From Flammeovirgaceae bacterium SG7u.111 (lineage in GTDB: Bacteria; Bacteroidota; Bacteroidia; Cytophagales; Flammeovirgaceae), in the NCBI GenBank assembly GCA_034044135.1, contig CP139021.1, forward strand, positions 3,735,635 to 3,799,634: 64,000 bases of DNA, in the 5' to 3' direction. The position numbers were made by a program, and so were the translations under genes. Position 1 is the stretch's first letter; each line of letters begins with the position of its first letter. Below, one piece after another: positions 8,183-17,145 of the stretch. The notes beneath the pieces are model-generated. The model searched no databases and had not been told where the DNA came from. It saw only the letters and a list, made by a program, of their open reading frames with translations.

Positions 8183-8884
8183 ATGAAAAACTATCTTTTC
8201 ATAGGTGTATTGCTTTGCCTTTTCCAACCTGCTATTGCCCAAAGAATAGTGGAAAAAACATTCCCAAGCGGAAAAATAAAGAAAGTAAAGCTAGACCTAA
8301 AAATGGCTCAGCTCATAACTGTAACAACTTGGGAGCAAGACGAGGTTTATTTCAAAGCGTCTATTGACTTGAACAATGGAAAACTAGATGACTCGCTGAA
8401 GCTTAGTTTTGAGAAAAACAACGATTTATTGTTCATTAGCTCAAAGGTTGATGTCAAATTCAACAATTGGATTAGCAAGGAGACTTTCGATAAATGGCAA
8501 AAGGAAAACAAGCCTTTTTACTGGGACGACAAGGAAAACTTTGTAGTTGCGGAATTGCTGTACGAGCTAAAAATCCCAAAAAACACTATTCTCGAAATTG
8601 CAAGCATCAATGCAGACGTGGAGTTGCGTGGAGTTAGCTCAGTTGCAAAGGTGAAAACCATCAACGGTTTTGTAGACATGGATTGGCTGGAAAAAGCAGG
8701 CGCCGATATAAGTCTCAAAACAATAAACGGAGAAGTTTATTCAGATATGGACATCTCCTTTCCTAACTTCAAAAAGTATCCCATAGTTGGTTATGAACTT
8801 CAGGGCAAATACAAGCAGGGTGGTACAAAGTTGCAACTCGAAACTATTAACGGAGATATATTCTTTAGAAAAGCTAAAAACTAG
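8183..8884 (+). CDS. Exported DUF4097-like protein, paralogue of preceding gene
   Basis: A 233-residue protein with a signal peptide (about residues 1-19, ending AIAQ). It shows the same beta-rich pattern as the protein at 7334: the KTINGFVDMDW, KTINGEVYSDM and ETINGDIFFRK segments repeat an INGx(V/I) motif about every 30 residues. It lies 75 bp downstream in the same direction, consistent with a tandem duplication within the sigma-factor operon. A bidirectional terminator follows. Function unknown. Confidence 0.7.
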   Translation: MKNYLFIGVLLCLFQPAIAQRIVEKTFPSGKIKKVKLDLKMAQLITVTTWEQDEVYFKASIDLNNGKLDDSLKLSFEKNNDLLFISSKVDVKFNNWISKETFDKWQKENKPFYWDDKENFVVAELLYELKIPKNTILEIASINADVELRGVSSVAKVKTINGFVDMDWLEKAGADISLKTINGEVYSDMDISFPNFKKYPIVGYELQGKYKQGGTKLQLETINGDIFFRKAKN

Positions 8885-8903
8885 TGTCACAATTAATTTC
8901 AAA

Positions 8904-8931
8904 AAAAGGCTGTCCACCATGGCAGCCTTTT
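8904..8931. terminator. Bidirectional terminator between convergent genes
   Basis: Inverted repeat AAAAGGCTG ... CAGCCTTTT with flanking A and T runs. It sits between the plus-strand DUF4097-like gene and the minus-strand gene at 8944. Confidence 0.75.
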
Positions 8932-8943
8932 GAATTTCCCTCT

Positions 8944-9315
8944 TTATTTCGGCACTCTTTTAATATGCTGTTTAACTATGTCATAGCCTGGATCAAAAAG
9001 CTTGCACGACTTCAAATAGTAATACAACATTTCTTCTAACAAGCTCTTTGTATATGTTTCCCTTAAGTATTTTGCCTTTTCATTGAAATATAAATCCTTC
9101 AAAAAGCTGCCAATCCATAAAATATTAGTTGTTTTTACCTGCCTAGCTTCAGCTAAGTTTCCCAACAATTCTAATGCTTGATTAAACTGCAAAGTAATCA
9201 TTAGCTCCTCAGCTACATGTTTTGCATAGTTGATATTATCAGTGGTATGTTTGCCACTTCTTATCTCTTCAATCGCTGTTTCTATTTGCACCTGATTTCT
9301 AGTATAGTTGCTCAA
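8944..9315 (-). CDS. Small hypothetical protein
   Basis: A 123-residue, largely helical, soluble protein with no signal peptide or membrane segment. I recognise no family. The alternating helices around residues 30-65 (AEELMITLQFNQALELLGNLAEA) could form a TPR-like pair, but this is weak. It stands alone between a terminator and a long non-coding stretch. Support for it being a real gene is codon-like composition, a proper ATG and a terminator just downstream. Confidence 0.55.
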   Translation of the reverse strand: MSNYTRNQVQIETAIEEIRSGKHTTDNINYAKHVAEELMITLQFNQALELLGNLAEARQVKTTNILWIGSFLKDLYFNEKAKYLRETYTKSLLEEMLYYYLKSCKLFDPGYDIVKQHIKRVPK

Positions 9316-9785
9316 AGCTGATAGGGTTTTGAGGTTATCATTTAGTTAAACATTCCATTCCTCTCTCTTTTTAAGAAAGCATTTTGCTAGTCATTAGTTT
9401 TGGAAAAAGTATTCATTAAAAGATGAATGCCATTTTCAATGCTCTTTATAAATTCAACAAAAATCCCTAGATAAAAAGAGGAGACAACTGCCGCTGCCTA
9501 AAAAAATGAAGGACTGATTGCGAGTAATGATGAATTGCCAAAGAAAACAACGAGCGGTAGTATTTTTTTTTAACATTACACTCTCACAAAACCAATTAAG
9601 CTTTTGCAAAAGAAATTGCAATTAATACTACAGCCTGCTAGCACTTATCCCTTATGGAACAAATATCGAAGGCAATTGTTGGGAGTAAGTTGTAATTGGG
9701 ACATGGCCAAGAGCAATAAATGCAATACAAGCCATGCGTTTTGTACACGTAAGCTTACGAATTTACTAATAAAATGAAATAAAAC
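9316..9785. other. Non-coding stretch before the sdh terminator
   Basis: About 470 bp, AT-rich, between the 8944-9315 gene and the sdh operon terminator. All reading frames are interrupted by stops within a few dozen codons. I see no tRNA-like or repeat structure and no convincing small gene. Confidence 0.5.
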
Positions 9786-9811
9786 AAAGCCTTCCCCTAG
9801 GGGAAGGCTTT
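9786..9811. terminator. Terminator of the sdhCAB operon
   Basis: A perfect 26-bp palindrome, AAAGCCTTCCCCT followed by its complement, then T-rich sequence in the minus direction. It lies 30 bp downstream of sdhB. Confidence 0.85.
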
Positions 9812-9840
9812 CAACATCCATCAGCTGTAGCTGAATAAAA

Positions 9841-10593
9841 TTATACGTTGTCAGAAGAAAGTTTCGCCGCGAAATATTCTCTGTTCATTCTTGCAATGTT
9901 GGTAATAGAAATCTCCTTAGGGCATTCAGCTTCGCAAGCACCTGTGTTGGTACAAGCACCAAAGCCTTCATCGTCCATTTGGGCTACCATAGCCTCTACC
10001 CTTTTTTGCCTTTCAGGCTTGCCTTGTGGCAAAAGAGCAAATTGAGAAACCTTAGCAGAAACAAATAGCATTGCTGAAGCATTTTTACAAGCCGCTACAC
10101 ATGCACCGCAACCAATACACTGCGCCGCATCCATTGCCAATTCAGCAATTTCCTTTGAGATGGGGATTTCATTGGCATCTGGAGCGTTGCCCGTATTGAT
10201 AGAAACATAGCCACCTGCCTGCTGGATTCTGTCAAAAGAACCACGGTCAACAACCAAGTCTCTTACAACTGGGAAAGCTTGTGCTCTAAATGGCTCGATG
10301 GTTACTGTATCACCATCTTTGAATTTTCTCATATGGAGCTGGCAAGTAGTAGTAGCCGCTTGTGGCCCGTGAGGTTGCCCATTGATATACATGCTACATG
10401 TACCGCAAATACCTTCCCTACAGTCATGGTCAAATGCTACTGGCTCTTCGCCTTTTTCTAGCAAATCCTCATTCAATACGTCGAGCATTTCGAGAAAAGA
10501 CATATCTGGGCTAACGTCTTTTACTGGGTAAGAGACCAATTCTCCTTTGGCGTCAGCATTTTTTTGTCTCCAAATTTTAAGTGTTATGTTCAT
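9841..10593 (-). CDS. sdhB: Succinate dehydrogenase/fumarate reductase iron-sulfur subunit
   Basis: A 250-residue subunit carrying the three iron-sulfur centres that pass electrons between the flavin subunit and the quinone. The [2Fe-2S] ligands are in CREGICGTC and TTCQLH (residues ~58-85). The [4Fe-4S] site is [13 protein letters not shown], and the remaining centre uses [14 protein letters not shown] near residue 220. It acts at the cytoplasmic face of the inner membrane in the TCA cycle and respiratory chain. It is the last gene of the sdhC-A-B operon, 77 bp after sdhA. Confidence 0.97.
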   Translation of the reverse strand: MNITLKIWRQKNADAKGELVSYPVKDVSPDMSFLEMLDVLNEDLLEKGEEPVAFDHDCREGICGTCSMYINGQPHGPQAATTTCQLHMRKFKDGDTVTIEPFRAQAFPVVRDLVVDRGSFDRIQQAGGYVSINTGNAPDANEIPISKEIAELAMDAAQCIGCGACVAACKNASAMLFVSAKVSQFALLPQGKPERQKRVEAMVAQMDDEGFGACTNTGACEAECPKEISITNIARMNREYFAAKLSSDNV

Positions 10594-10670
10594 AACTTTA
10601 TTTCTTTTTTAGATAAAAACCTTGATGAATAAAAAGCAAGTTGGGCAAGGAAAAACCTCGCCCCTATCTC

Positions 10671-12584
10671 TTACTTATAACTTCTTTGCGTAAGCTTCAC
10701 ATTTTCGAATTTCAACTCTTCTTTGTGCAGTTCCGCTTGTTGGTTTTCACCTTTATATTCCCAAGCAGCTACATATGCAAAGTTTTCGTCGTCCCTCAAC
10801 GCTTCACCTTCTTCAGTTTGGTGCTCTTCACGGAAGTGACCACCGCACGACTCAGCTCTGTTGAGCGCATCGTCGATCATCAATTCTCCAAGCTCCATGA
10901 AGTCAGCTACTCGGTACGCTTTTTCCAAAGTAATATTCATCTCTTCACCAGTACCAATGGTTTTGAGGTCTTTCCAGTACTCGGCACGAAGTTCTTGAAC
11001 CATCACCTTCGCTTTTTTCAAGCCCTCAGCAGTTCTTGACATACCACAGTATTCCCACATGATCTTTCCAAGCTCTTTGTGGAACTGATCAACCGTTTTC
11101 TTACCGTTGATGCTCAATAATTTATCTATCTGAGCTTTTACCTCTTGCTCCGATTTTTTGAACTCAGGATGGTCAGTCGAAACTTTCTCGTTTGACATCT
11201 GGGCCAAGTAGTCACCTACAGTATAGGGAGCTACGAAGTAACCATCTGCCAAACCTTGCATAAGAGCACTAGCACCGAGCCTGTTAGCACCGTGGTCAGA
11301 GAAGTTTGCTTCTCCAAGAGCGTAAAGTCCTGGTACGTTTGTCATCAAGTTATAATCGACCCAAAGACCGCCCATGGTGTAGTGAACCGCTGGGTAAATC
11401 ATCATTGGCTCTTTGTATGGATTGGCATCGGTAATACGCTCGTACATTTCGAACAAGTTACCGTATTTAGCCCTGATCGTGTCTTCACCATCACGTTTGA
11501 TTGCATCTGCAAAGTCAAGGTACACAGCCAAACCAGTTGAACCTACACCTCTTCCTTCGTCACAAACATATTTAGCATTCCTAGATGCAACGTCCCTCGG
11601 TACAAGGTTACCAAACGAAGGGTATCTTCTTTCCAAGTAATAATCTCTTTCGCTTTCAGGAATTTCATTTGCATGGCGTTTGTCACCTACTTTCTTAGGC
11701 ACCCATACCCTACCGTCGTTTCTCAATGACTCTGACATCAAAGTCAATTTAGATTGGTATGTTCCGTGAACTGGAATACACGTTGGGTGAATTTGGGTGA
11801 AACATGGATTGGCAAACAAAGCTCCCTTTTTGTGGGCTCTCCAAGCAGCAGAACCGTTACAGCCCATTGCATTTGTAGAAAGAAAGAACACGTTTCCGTA
11901 TCCACCAGTACAAAGCATTACCGCATGACCTGAGTGAGAAGTGATTTTACCTGTTACCAAGTCTCTCACCACAACCCCTCTAGCTTTTCCATCAACCAAT
12001 ACCACGTCAAGAACTTCAGACCTTTCGTAAAGCTTTACTTTACCAGCAGCAACTTGGCGATTCAATGCACTATAAGCACCCAAAAGCAATTGTTGCCCCG
12101 TTTGACCACGCGCATAAAACGTCCGGGATACTTGAGCACCTCCAAATGAACGGTTAGAAAGCAACCCACCGTAATCACGGGCAAAAGGAACACCTTGTGC
12201 CACACATTGGTCAATAATATCTACACTCACCTCGGCAAGGCGATGTACGTTTCCTTCTCTTGAGCGATAGTCACCACCTTTTACCGTATCGTAGAAAAGC
12301 CTGTAAACACTATCTCCATCATTTTGGTAGTTTTTTGCAGCGTTGATACCACCTTGCGCAGCAATACTGTGCGCACGACGAGAGCTATCTTGGTAGCAAA
12401 ACGCTGTTACGTTGTAGCCAAGCTCCGCAAGCGATGCCGCAGCTGAAGCACCTGCCAAACCAGTACCAACTACGATGACATCGTATTTACGCTTGTTGGC
12501 AGGGTTGACAAGTTTCATGTCAAATTTATGTTTGCTCCATTTTTCAGCTAATGGGCCGTCAGGAATTTTTGATTCTAATTTCAT
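10671..12584 (-). CDS. sdhA: Succinate dehydrogenase/fumarate reductase flavoprotein subunit
   Basis: A 637-residue flavoprotein that oxidises succinate to fumarate. The N-terminal dinucleotide fold is [19 protein letters not shown]. The covalent-flavin region is [17 protein letters not shown], with His immediately before the SIAAQGG motif. Substrate-binding and catalytic segments include [18 protein letters not shown] and [15 protein letters not shown]. Length fits the Bacteroidota/epsilonproteobacterial type (larger than the enterobacterial ~590). It sits between sdhC and sdhB. Confidence 0.97.
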   Translation of the reverse strand: MKLESKIPDGPLAEKWSKHKFDMKLVNPANKRKYDVIVVGTGLAGASAAASLAELGYNVTAFCYQDSSRRAHSIAAQGGINAAKNYQNDGDSVYRLFYDTVKGGDYRSREGNVHRLAEVSVDIIDQCVAQGVPFARDYGGLLSNRSFGGAQVSRTFYARGQTGQQLLLGAYSALNRQVAAGKVKLYERSEVLDVVLVDGKARGVVVRDLVTGKITSHSGHAVMLCTGGYGNVFFLSTNAMGCNGSAAWRAHKKGALFANPCFTQIHPTCIPVHGTYQSKLTLMSESLRNDGRVWVPKKVGDKRHANEIPESERDYYLERRYPSFGNLVPRDVASRNAKYVCDEGRGVGSTGLAVYLDFADAIKRDGEDTIRAKYGNLFEMYERITDANPYKEPMMIYPAVHYTMGGLWVDYNLMTNVPGLYALGEANFSDHGANRLGASALMQGLADGYFVAPYTVGDYLAQMSNEKVSTDHPEFKKSEQEVKAQIDKLLSINGKKTVDQFHKELGKIMWEYCGMSRTAEGLKKAKVMVQELRAEYWKDLKTIGTGEEMNITLEKAYRVADFMELGELMIDDALNRAESCGGHFREEHQTEEGEALRDDENFAYVAAWEYKGENQQAELHKEELKFENVKLTQRSYK

Positions 12585-12641
12585 ATGTTTTTAATATCTA
12601 TATCAATGAATAATTCTTTATGCTTACTTACAACATTTTGT

Positions 12642-13322
12642 TTAAGCTAAGAGCAACACATAAATAGGCTGAATTGCAAACAAAAGTGGAATGATGATCG
12701 CAATGACAAGCCCAACACTCTTAATTAGCGGAGTGTATTTTTTGTGATTCATACCTAAAGTTTGAAAAGCACTAGCGATACCGTGCTGCAAGTGGAAGCC
12801 AAGGAAAATCATAGAAAGTGCATAAAAGGCGGTGTAAATAGGACTTTTAAAGGCTTCGATTACTAAAACATATAGGTTTTTGTACGATTCCCCTTCATAA
12901 TCTACCATTGGCACTGAACCAAATTTCATTTCAAACCAAAAGCTTTTGAGGTGGATAACCAAGAATACTAAAATGATGGCTCCCAAAAGGCCCATGTTAC
13001 GAGATGCCCAAGAGCTATTTCCCGCACTTTTTGTGTACTTATATCCGATTGGGCGAGCCGAACGGTTTTTCATTGTCAACATAATAGAGTCGATCACGTG
13101 AAGAATAATCGATCCATACAAAATAAAGGATACTGCTTTGATTAGAGGGTTTGTAGTCATAAACTTGGTGTACATGTTGAATGCCTGCCCACCGTCGTCT
13201 TTTAATAATTGCATATTGCCCGATGCATGGACAATTAAGAAAGTAACCAGGAAGATTCCTGTAAGGGACATTAGAACTTTACGCCCCAGCGTACTTGATA
13301 AGGTCTGTTTCACCCAGCTCAT
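12642..13322 (-). CDS. sdhC: Succinate dehydrogenase cytochrome b subunit (b558 type)
   Basis: A 226-residue membrane subunit, taking the ATG at 13322 (MSWVKQTLSSTLGRKVLMS), which matches the usual N-terminus of this family. An upstream ATG-like reading to 13361 is less likely. Five hydrophobic helices carry the haem-ligand histidines (LIVHASGNM, LHVIDS, LVIHLKSFW, FHLQHGIASAFQ). As in other Bacteroidota there is one membrane subunit and no separate sdhD. It anchors SdhAB and passes electrons to menaquinone. Confidence 0.93.
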   Translation of the reverse strand: MSWVKQTLSSTLGRKVLMSLTGIFLVTFLIVHASGNMQLLKDDGGQAFNMYTKFMTTNPLIKAVSFILYGSIILHVIDSIMLTMKNRSARPIGYKYTKSAGNSSWASRNMGLLGAIILVFLVIHLKSFWFEMKFGSVPMVDYEGESYKNLYVLVIEAFKSPIYTAFYALSMIFLGFHLQHGIASAFQTLGMNHKKYTPLIKSVGLVIAIIIPLLFAIQPIYVLLLA

Positions 13323-13818
13323 TTTTCTATCTTTTGTGTTTGATAAATGAATAATTTTCAATCAAATTTAGGTTGCCAAAACTTAGTTGTCAAGCAAAAA
13401 ACCTAAAGTGGCTTATTTGAACAGATTCTAAATAATTTATTCGGCACTTTACCATGAAAATTGATTTTTATCATTGATTGAACCTAATATATTTCCTGTT
13501 TTTTTTACAACTTTAGGTCTTGACAAAATTTTGCTCCTCACTTCACCTATATAGATTTCACTAATCATCTGTGAAAATCGAATGTTTAAAAAACCATTTT
13601 TGTTTAATTAGATACACTCTGACAATCTTGTCCGGTCGAGCTGCTGGGTTGTCAAAAACTAGCGGTGATGATAGTATAATAGATTGGGATGAAAAATACA
13701 GTGAGAGCCTTGCGGAAATTTATGGAGAAAAAGTGAAGCAATAAAAATGGGCACGGCTAAGATACCGCTTTCCTAAAATTCATTAGTTTTGCAAAACATC
13801 AAAAAAATCAGTTTAGTT
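13323..13818. other. Intergenic region upstream of divergent sdhC and ompH-like genes
   Basis: About 495 bp that must contain the promoters for both units. Apart from a small open frame at 13571-13744 (listed separately) I see no coding sequence. The part next to sdhC is very AT-rich. No confident regulatory motif was found. Confidence 0.5.
13571..13744 (+). CDS. Possible 57-residue ORF or gene remnant
   Basis: An open frame from GTG at 13571 to TAA ending at 13744. The second half has protein-like composition (SGDDSIIDWDEKYSESLAEI) and ends with a natural hydrophilic tail. The first third looks like translated non-coding DNA. There is no good ribosome-binding site. It may be the 3' end of a decayed gene or a short real gene. 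I do not recognise a family. Confidence 0.3.
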   Translation: MKIECLKNHFCLIRYTLTILSGRAAGLSKTSGDDSIIDWDEKYSESLAEIYGEKVKQ

Positions 13819-14343
13819 ATGAAAAACAAATTTTTGCTCCTTATAGCTTTTACTTTTTTAGCTTCAGCTTCGGTGAGCGCCCAGCAAATCAAAATAGCAT
13901 TTGTTAATCCTGATAGCGTATTGCTCTCTTTGCCAGAGTACAAAACGCAAGTGAAAATATTGGAATCTTATGGTAAACAGTTGAGGACTCAAATCACTAC
14001 AAAACAGACCACTCTTCAGAGCAAAGCTCAAGAGTATCAGCAACAACAGCCTACTTTGACTCCTCAGCAAAACCAAGACAACATGCTTGAATTGCAAAAA
14101 ATGGAGCTTGAGCTTCAGCAATTTGCCCAGCAAGCACAGCAAAACCTCGGCAAAAAGGAACAAGACCTTATGGAGCCTCTTTACGAGAAAATCCAAGAAG
14201 GGATTGATGCTACAGCAAAAGAACTGGGATATGACCTAGTGGTCCAAAGACAAGCCTTCATTTATGCTAAGCCAGAATACGATATCACAACGGCAGTAAT
14301 TAAGCAACTTGGTGGAACGCCAGGTGCTGGTTCGGCCGAATAA
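13819..14343 (+). CDS. OmpH/Skp-family periplasmic chaperone-like protein
   Basis: A 174-residue protein from the ATG at 13819. It has a signal peptide (ending VSAQQ), then IAFVNPDSVLLSLPEYK, a long glutamine-rich coiled coil (about residues 50-125), and a C-terminal GYDLVVQRQAFIYA-like strand. This is the OmpH/Skp architecture: a periplasmic holdase that carries unfolded outer-membrane proteins. A second, less similar family member is encoded at 34879-35496. It is monocistronic, closed by a strong terminator. Confidence 0.88.
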   Translation: MKNKFLLLIAFTFLASASVSAQQIKIAFVNPDSVLLSLPEYKTQVKILESYGKQLRTQITTKQTTLQSKAQEYQQQQPTLTPQQNQDNMLELQKMELELQQFAQQAQQNLGKKEQDLMEPLYEKIQEGIDATAKELGYDLVVQRQAFIYAKPEYDITTAVIKQLGGTPGAGSAE

Positions 14344-14360
14344 ATTATACATTTCAGCAT

Positions 14361-14398
14361 AAAAAAGGGTCTCAGAAATATTTCTGAGACCCTTTTTT
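14361..14398. terminator. Strong bidirectional terminator
   Basis: A perfect inverted repeat with 18-bp arms (14361-14378 and 14381-14398) ending in A6 and T6 runs. It lies between the convergent ompH-like and thioredoxin-like genes and serves both strands. Confidence 0.92.
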
Positions 14399-14419
14399 AT
14401 CTTTCTATATCGAGTTCGG

Positions 14420-15700
14420 TTACGCCTCTTCTGCCAAAAGCTTCTCGATAGTCAGGGTAAATTCATCAACAAACTTTTGGTAATACTCGCCTGTACCAGG
14501 CCCACTAAAACCAGTATGGATCTTTCTTACTTCACCCGTCTTATCTATAATAATGGTAGTAGGGAAAGACATAACATGGTTGAGCATAGGTAGCGATTTT
14601 GCCGCTTCAACTTTGCTGCTCACGCCAGCTATCAATACTTCGTAATCCACGCCAAGCTTATCTTTCATTACCGAAACTCGTTTCTTAGCTTCATTAAATT
14701 CTGGATTTCTCTCATATGCCAAACCAATTACCTCAAACCCTTTCGGCTGGTATTGTTGGTAGAAAGGTGCTAAAAACTTGGTTTCATCCATACAGTTTGG
14801 ACACCAAGAACCTAACAACTGAACTACTACTACTTTACCTTTATAGCGTTGGTCTTCCAAGCTAACTGGTTCGCCATCTAGGTTCGGGAAACTGAACGCT
14901 ACTTTATCGTACCCATCTTTAAGATAGGTCAACTTACCTGCATCTGGAAGGCTGGCATTTTCGTTTACGATTGCCGTCCAAGGCTGCTCCCAGTGCTTTC
15001 CAGAATAAAACATTCCGTCGGTAATCAAGCCATTATCCAGTTTGGCTGTGAACAAAAATGCATGCTCACCATCAAAACAAGATAGATGTAGCTCATTTCC
15101 AATAACACTTCCTTCCAAATATCTGTAATCGCCTGTGGTGGTCAAGAATGTGCCCAAAAGTTTACTTCCTTTCTGCTCAAATACGCCAATAGCTTGATCA
15201 GGATCACCTTCCTCATTCTCGAAGCTCACCTGCCATTTTCCAGTGATGTTCGCCATAGGTGCTATTCCTCCGTCGTCAAACCTGTGATTTACTCCAGCTA
15301 CTGCTTTGAAAGGAATTTCATAGGGCTTTTTGTAACTATGCTTCACCCATTTTCCAGTGATCTTGCCACCTTGCAATTTGCCTATTATTTCTGCATCAAA
15401 AATATGCATAGGAATCGAAATAGAATCCTTCCAAATCTTTACCTCATCCAGCGATAGTTTTTCCTCACCATTGATAATATCAATCTTGGGCTCTCCCTTT
15501 CCATCAAGAGCAACGGTAAAATTAAACGGTAATTCAATACCATTTTTCAATGTCAGAACCGCTCTCCAACTCCCTTCACTTATACTCGCTTTTGTTTCTA
15601 CTTTCGCTACTTCTTCTACCTTTTGTTCCGATCTTTCCGAAGGGGCACATGCCCATATTGAACAAGCAAAAAATACTAATAATGTGATTTTGGTTTTCAT
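14420..15700 (-). CDS. TlpA/ResA-like thioredoxin-fold lipoprotein
   Basis: A 426-residue protein from the ATG at 15700. The N-terminus is a lipoprotein signal (hydrophobic stretch ending SIWAC). The middle ~230 residues are beta-rich with repeated ITGKW motifs. The C-terminal ~150 residues form a thioredoxin fold with the redox site GSWCPNCMDE. It is probably an envelope thiol-disulfide reductase, which might serve cytochrome c maturation, since a cytochrome c gene follows upstream. The domain order (long beta-rich N-domain plus TlpA domain) is common in Bacteroidota. The exact substrate is unknown. Confidence 0.87.
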   Translation of the reverse strand: MKTKITLLVFFACSIWACAPSERSEQKVEEVAKVETKASISEGSWRAVLTLKNGIELPFNFTVALDGKGEPKIDIINGEEKLSLDEVKIWKDSISIPMHIFDAEIIGKLQGGKITGKWVKHSYKKPYEIPFKAVAGVNHRFDDGGIAPMANITGKWQVSFENEEGDPDQAIGVFEQKGSKLLGTFLTTTGDYRYLEGSVIGNELHLSCFDGEHAFLFTAKLDNGLITDGMFYSGKHWEQPWTAIVNENASLPDAGKLTYLKDGYDKVAFSFPNLDGEPVSLEDQRYKGKVVVVQLLGSWCPNCMDETKFLAPFYQQYQPKGFEVIGLAYERNPEFNEAKKRVSVMKDKLGVDYEVLIAGVSSKVEAAKSLPMLNHVMSFPTTIIIDKTGEVRKIHTGFSGPGTGEYYQKFVDEFTLTIEKLLAEEA

Positions 15701-15787
15701 AGCCAATCTATGTGTTTAATGTAATTGTGTGAGTGTGTATTTTCCCTTATGTAAATTAAAAATCAATACAATCCTAAATGCAACCTT

Positions 15788-16432
15788 TTATTGCTTAAGC
15801 GTTTGCACATAACTTGTAAGAGCTTGGAGTTCAGCTTCCGAGAAGTTCTCCTTGTACCCTTTCATGATCCCCTTTCCTTTCACAATTACCTCTGTAATTT
15901 CTGATTCAGAAAGCTCGCTTACCGAAAGATCGGCAGCACCAGACAATCCTAATTTGCCATCTGCGCCATGGCATGCTGCACAGTTTACTACAAACAATGC
16001 TTTCCCATGCAAGGACAAATCATAATTAGCTGCCGAAGGATCATCAATCACAGACTCCGCTAACGCTTTAGGTTTTGTAAGCTTTCCCTTGTTGGCTTCT
16101 GCCATTCCGTAGGCACTGATGATCAAAACAAAAGATAAAATTGCTAGTGCTTTGTTCTCCTTCTTAAAACCTATAACGGCTAAAGGGATAGAAATTATAA
16201 CAGCGCCTATTTTTATAATAAATAGTGTTGTATATTCTCCCAAAGAAAAAACCATCCAGACTCCTGTCAATAAAAAAACAAAGCTGATAATCATTTCAGG
16301 CACTTTTACCACCTTGGTGAATTTTGCTAAACCTGCCTTTTTATTGATTACCAATAAAATAGTTTTAACAAGGTAAATTAGCAAAAAAAGAGTAACCACT
16401 ACTACGTGAGTATGAAATAATGTTTTGTACAT
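15788..16432 (-). CDS. Membrane-anchored c-type cytochrome with four-helix N-terminal domain
   Basis: A 214-residue protein from the ATG at 16432. About 110 N-terminal residues form four hydrophobic helices resembling the SirB-like membrane family (FHTHVVVVTLFLLIYLVKT at the start). The C-terminal ~80 residues are a class I cytochrome c domain with the haem site CAACHG and a likely axial Met in GKGIMKGY. The fusion suggests a membrane-tethered periplasmic electron carrier. The redox partner is unknown. It is co-oriented with the TlpA-like gene 87 bp downstream. Confidence 0.85.
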   Translation of the reverse strand: MYKTLFHTHVVVVTLFLLIYLVKTILLVINKKAGLAKFTKVVKVPEMIISFVFLLTGVWMVFSLGEYTTLFIIKIGAVIISIPLAVIGFKKENKALAILSFVLIISAYGMAEANKGKLTKPKALAESVIDDPSAANYDLSLHGKALFVVNCAACHGADGKLGLSGAADLSVSELSESEITEVIVKGKGIMKGYKENFSEAELQALTSYVQTLKQ

Positions 16433-16812
16433 GATCAATAAATATTATTTTGAGGTTTATAAATTTGAAAGGATTATTAGTTAGTTTTGACCTAACAAAA
16501 GAAACAGGCTTCATTTTTTTATAGAGCAATGAATCACAAATGCTCTCTACAACTAGCTTCAAAATTATTAAAACTAATGTTAGTTCGATCTGTTTTCTTG
16601 ATTTATAACCATACAAAAATTAATCGGGAAAAATCCTATTGAAATACTTACTTCGGTTTACCGAAAAAATAGCGCGCTCCATTTTCAATTACTTCCAACC
16701 AGCTCACATAAATAGCAACCCTAACTACTTTTAGGGCAAACCCAAAGTAGAGATGTACTATTATACCCAAACCCTTAAACCCAGTAAGGCAACTTTTAAC
16801 TACGGAGCAAAC
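16433..16812. other. Intergenic region between divergent cytochrome and HPt genes
   Basis: About 380 bp, AT-rich, holding the promoter regions of two divergent genes. All frames are broken and no repeat or RNA structure stands out. An in-frame ATG at 16753 could extend the HPt gene, but the added residues look non-coding. Confidence 0.5.
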
Positions 16813-17145
16813 ATGGCAGATTTTTCTTTTATACAAGAGGCTTTTGGAGAGGACAACGAGATGAAAAGCTTGTTTTTAAACTCCTTAAAAGTAGAATTAG
16901 AAAAGTACGAGCAGGCAATTCTTACCTCTATTCAACAGTCAAACCAAGAGATGTTTGAAGAAACCATACATAAATTTAAGCCTCAGGCAATTCAGTTGGG
17001 CGAAAACGATTTTGTTTCTTTCTTGGGCGAATGTAAAAATAAGTTCAGCACAAATAGTAGCGATGGGCTAGCAGAGAAACTGCGGATGAAATTCGACAAA
17101 CTGACAACAGAAATAGCGGCGGAGATCGATAAGCTTTCTACCTGA
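16813..17145 (+). CDS. HPt (histidine phosphotransfer) domain protein
   Basis: A 110-residue, all-helical protein from the ATG at 16813 (MADFSFIQEAFGED). It matches single-domain HPt proteins: four-helix layout with a candidate phospho-accepting His in ETIHKFKPQAIQLG, where the family has HxLKG/P..LG. Such proteins relay phosphate between hybrid histidine kinases and response regulators. No kinase or regulator gene is adjacent, so its partners lie elsewhere. Its stop codon overlaps the end of the convergent gene at 17138 by 8 bp, leaving no room for a terminator. Confidence 0.75.
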   Translation: MADFSFIQEAFGEDNEMKSLFLNSLKVELEKYEQAILTSIQQSNQEMFEETIHKFKPQAIQLGENDFVSFLGECKNKFSTNSSDGLAEKLRMKFDKLTTEIAAEIDKLST

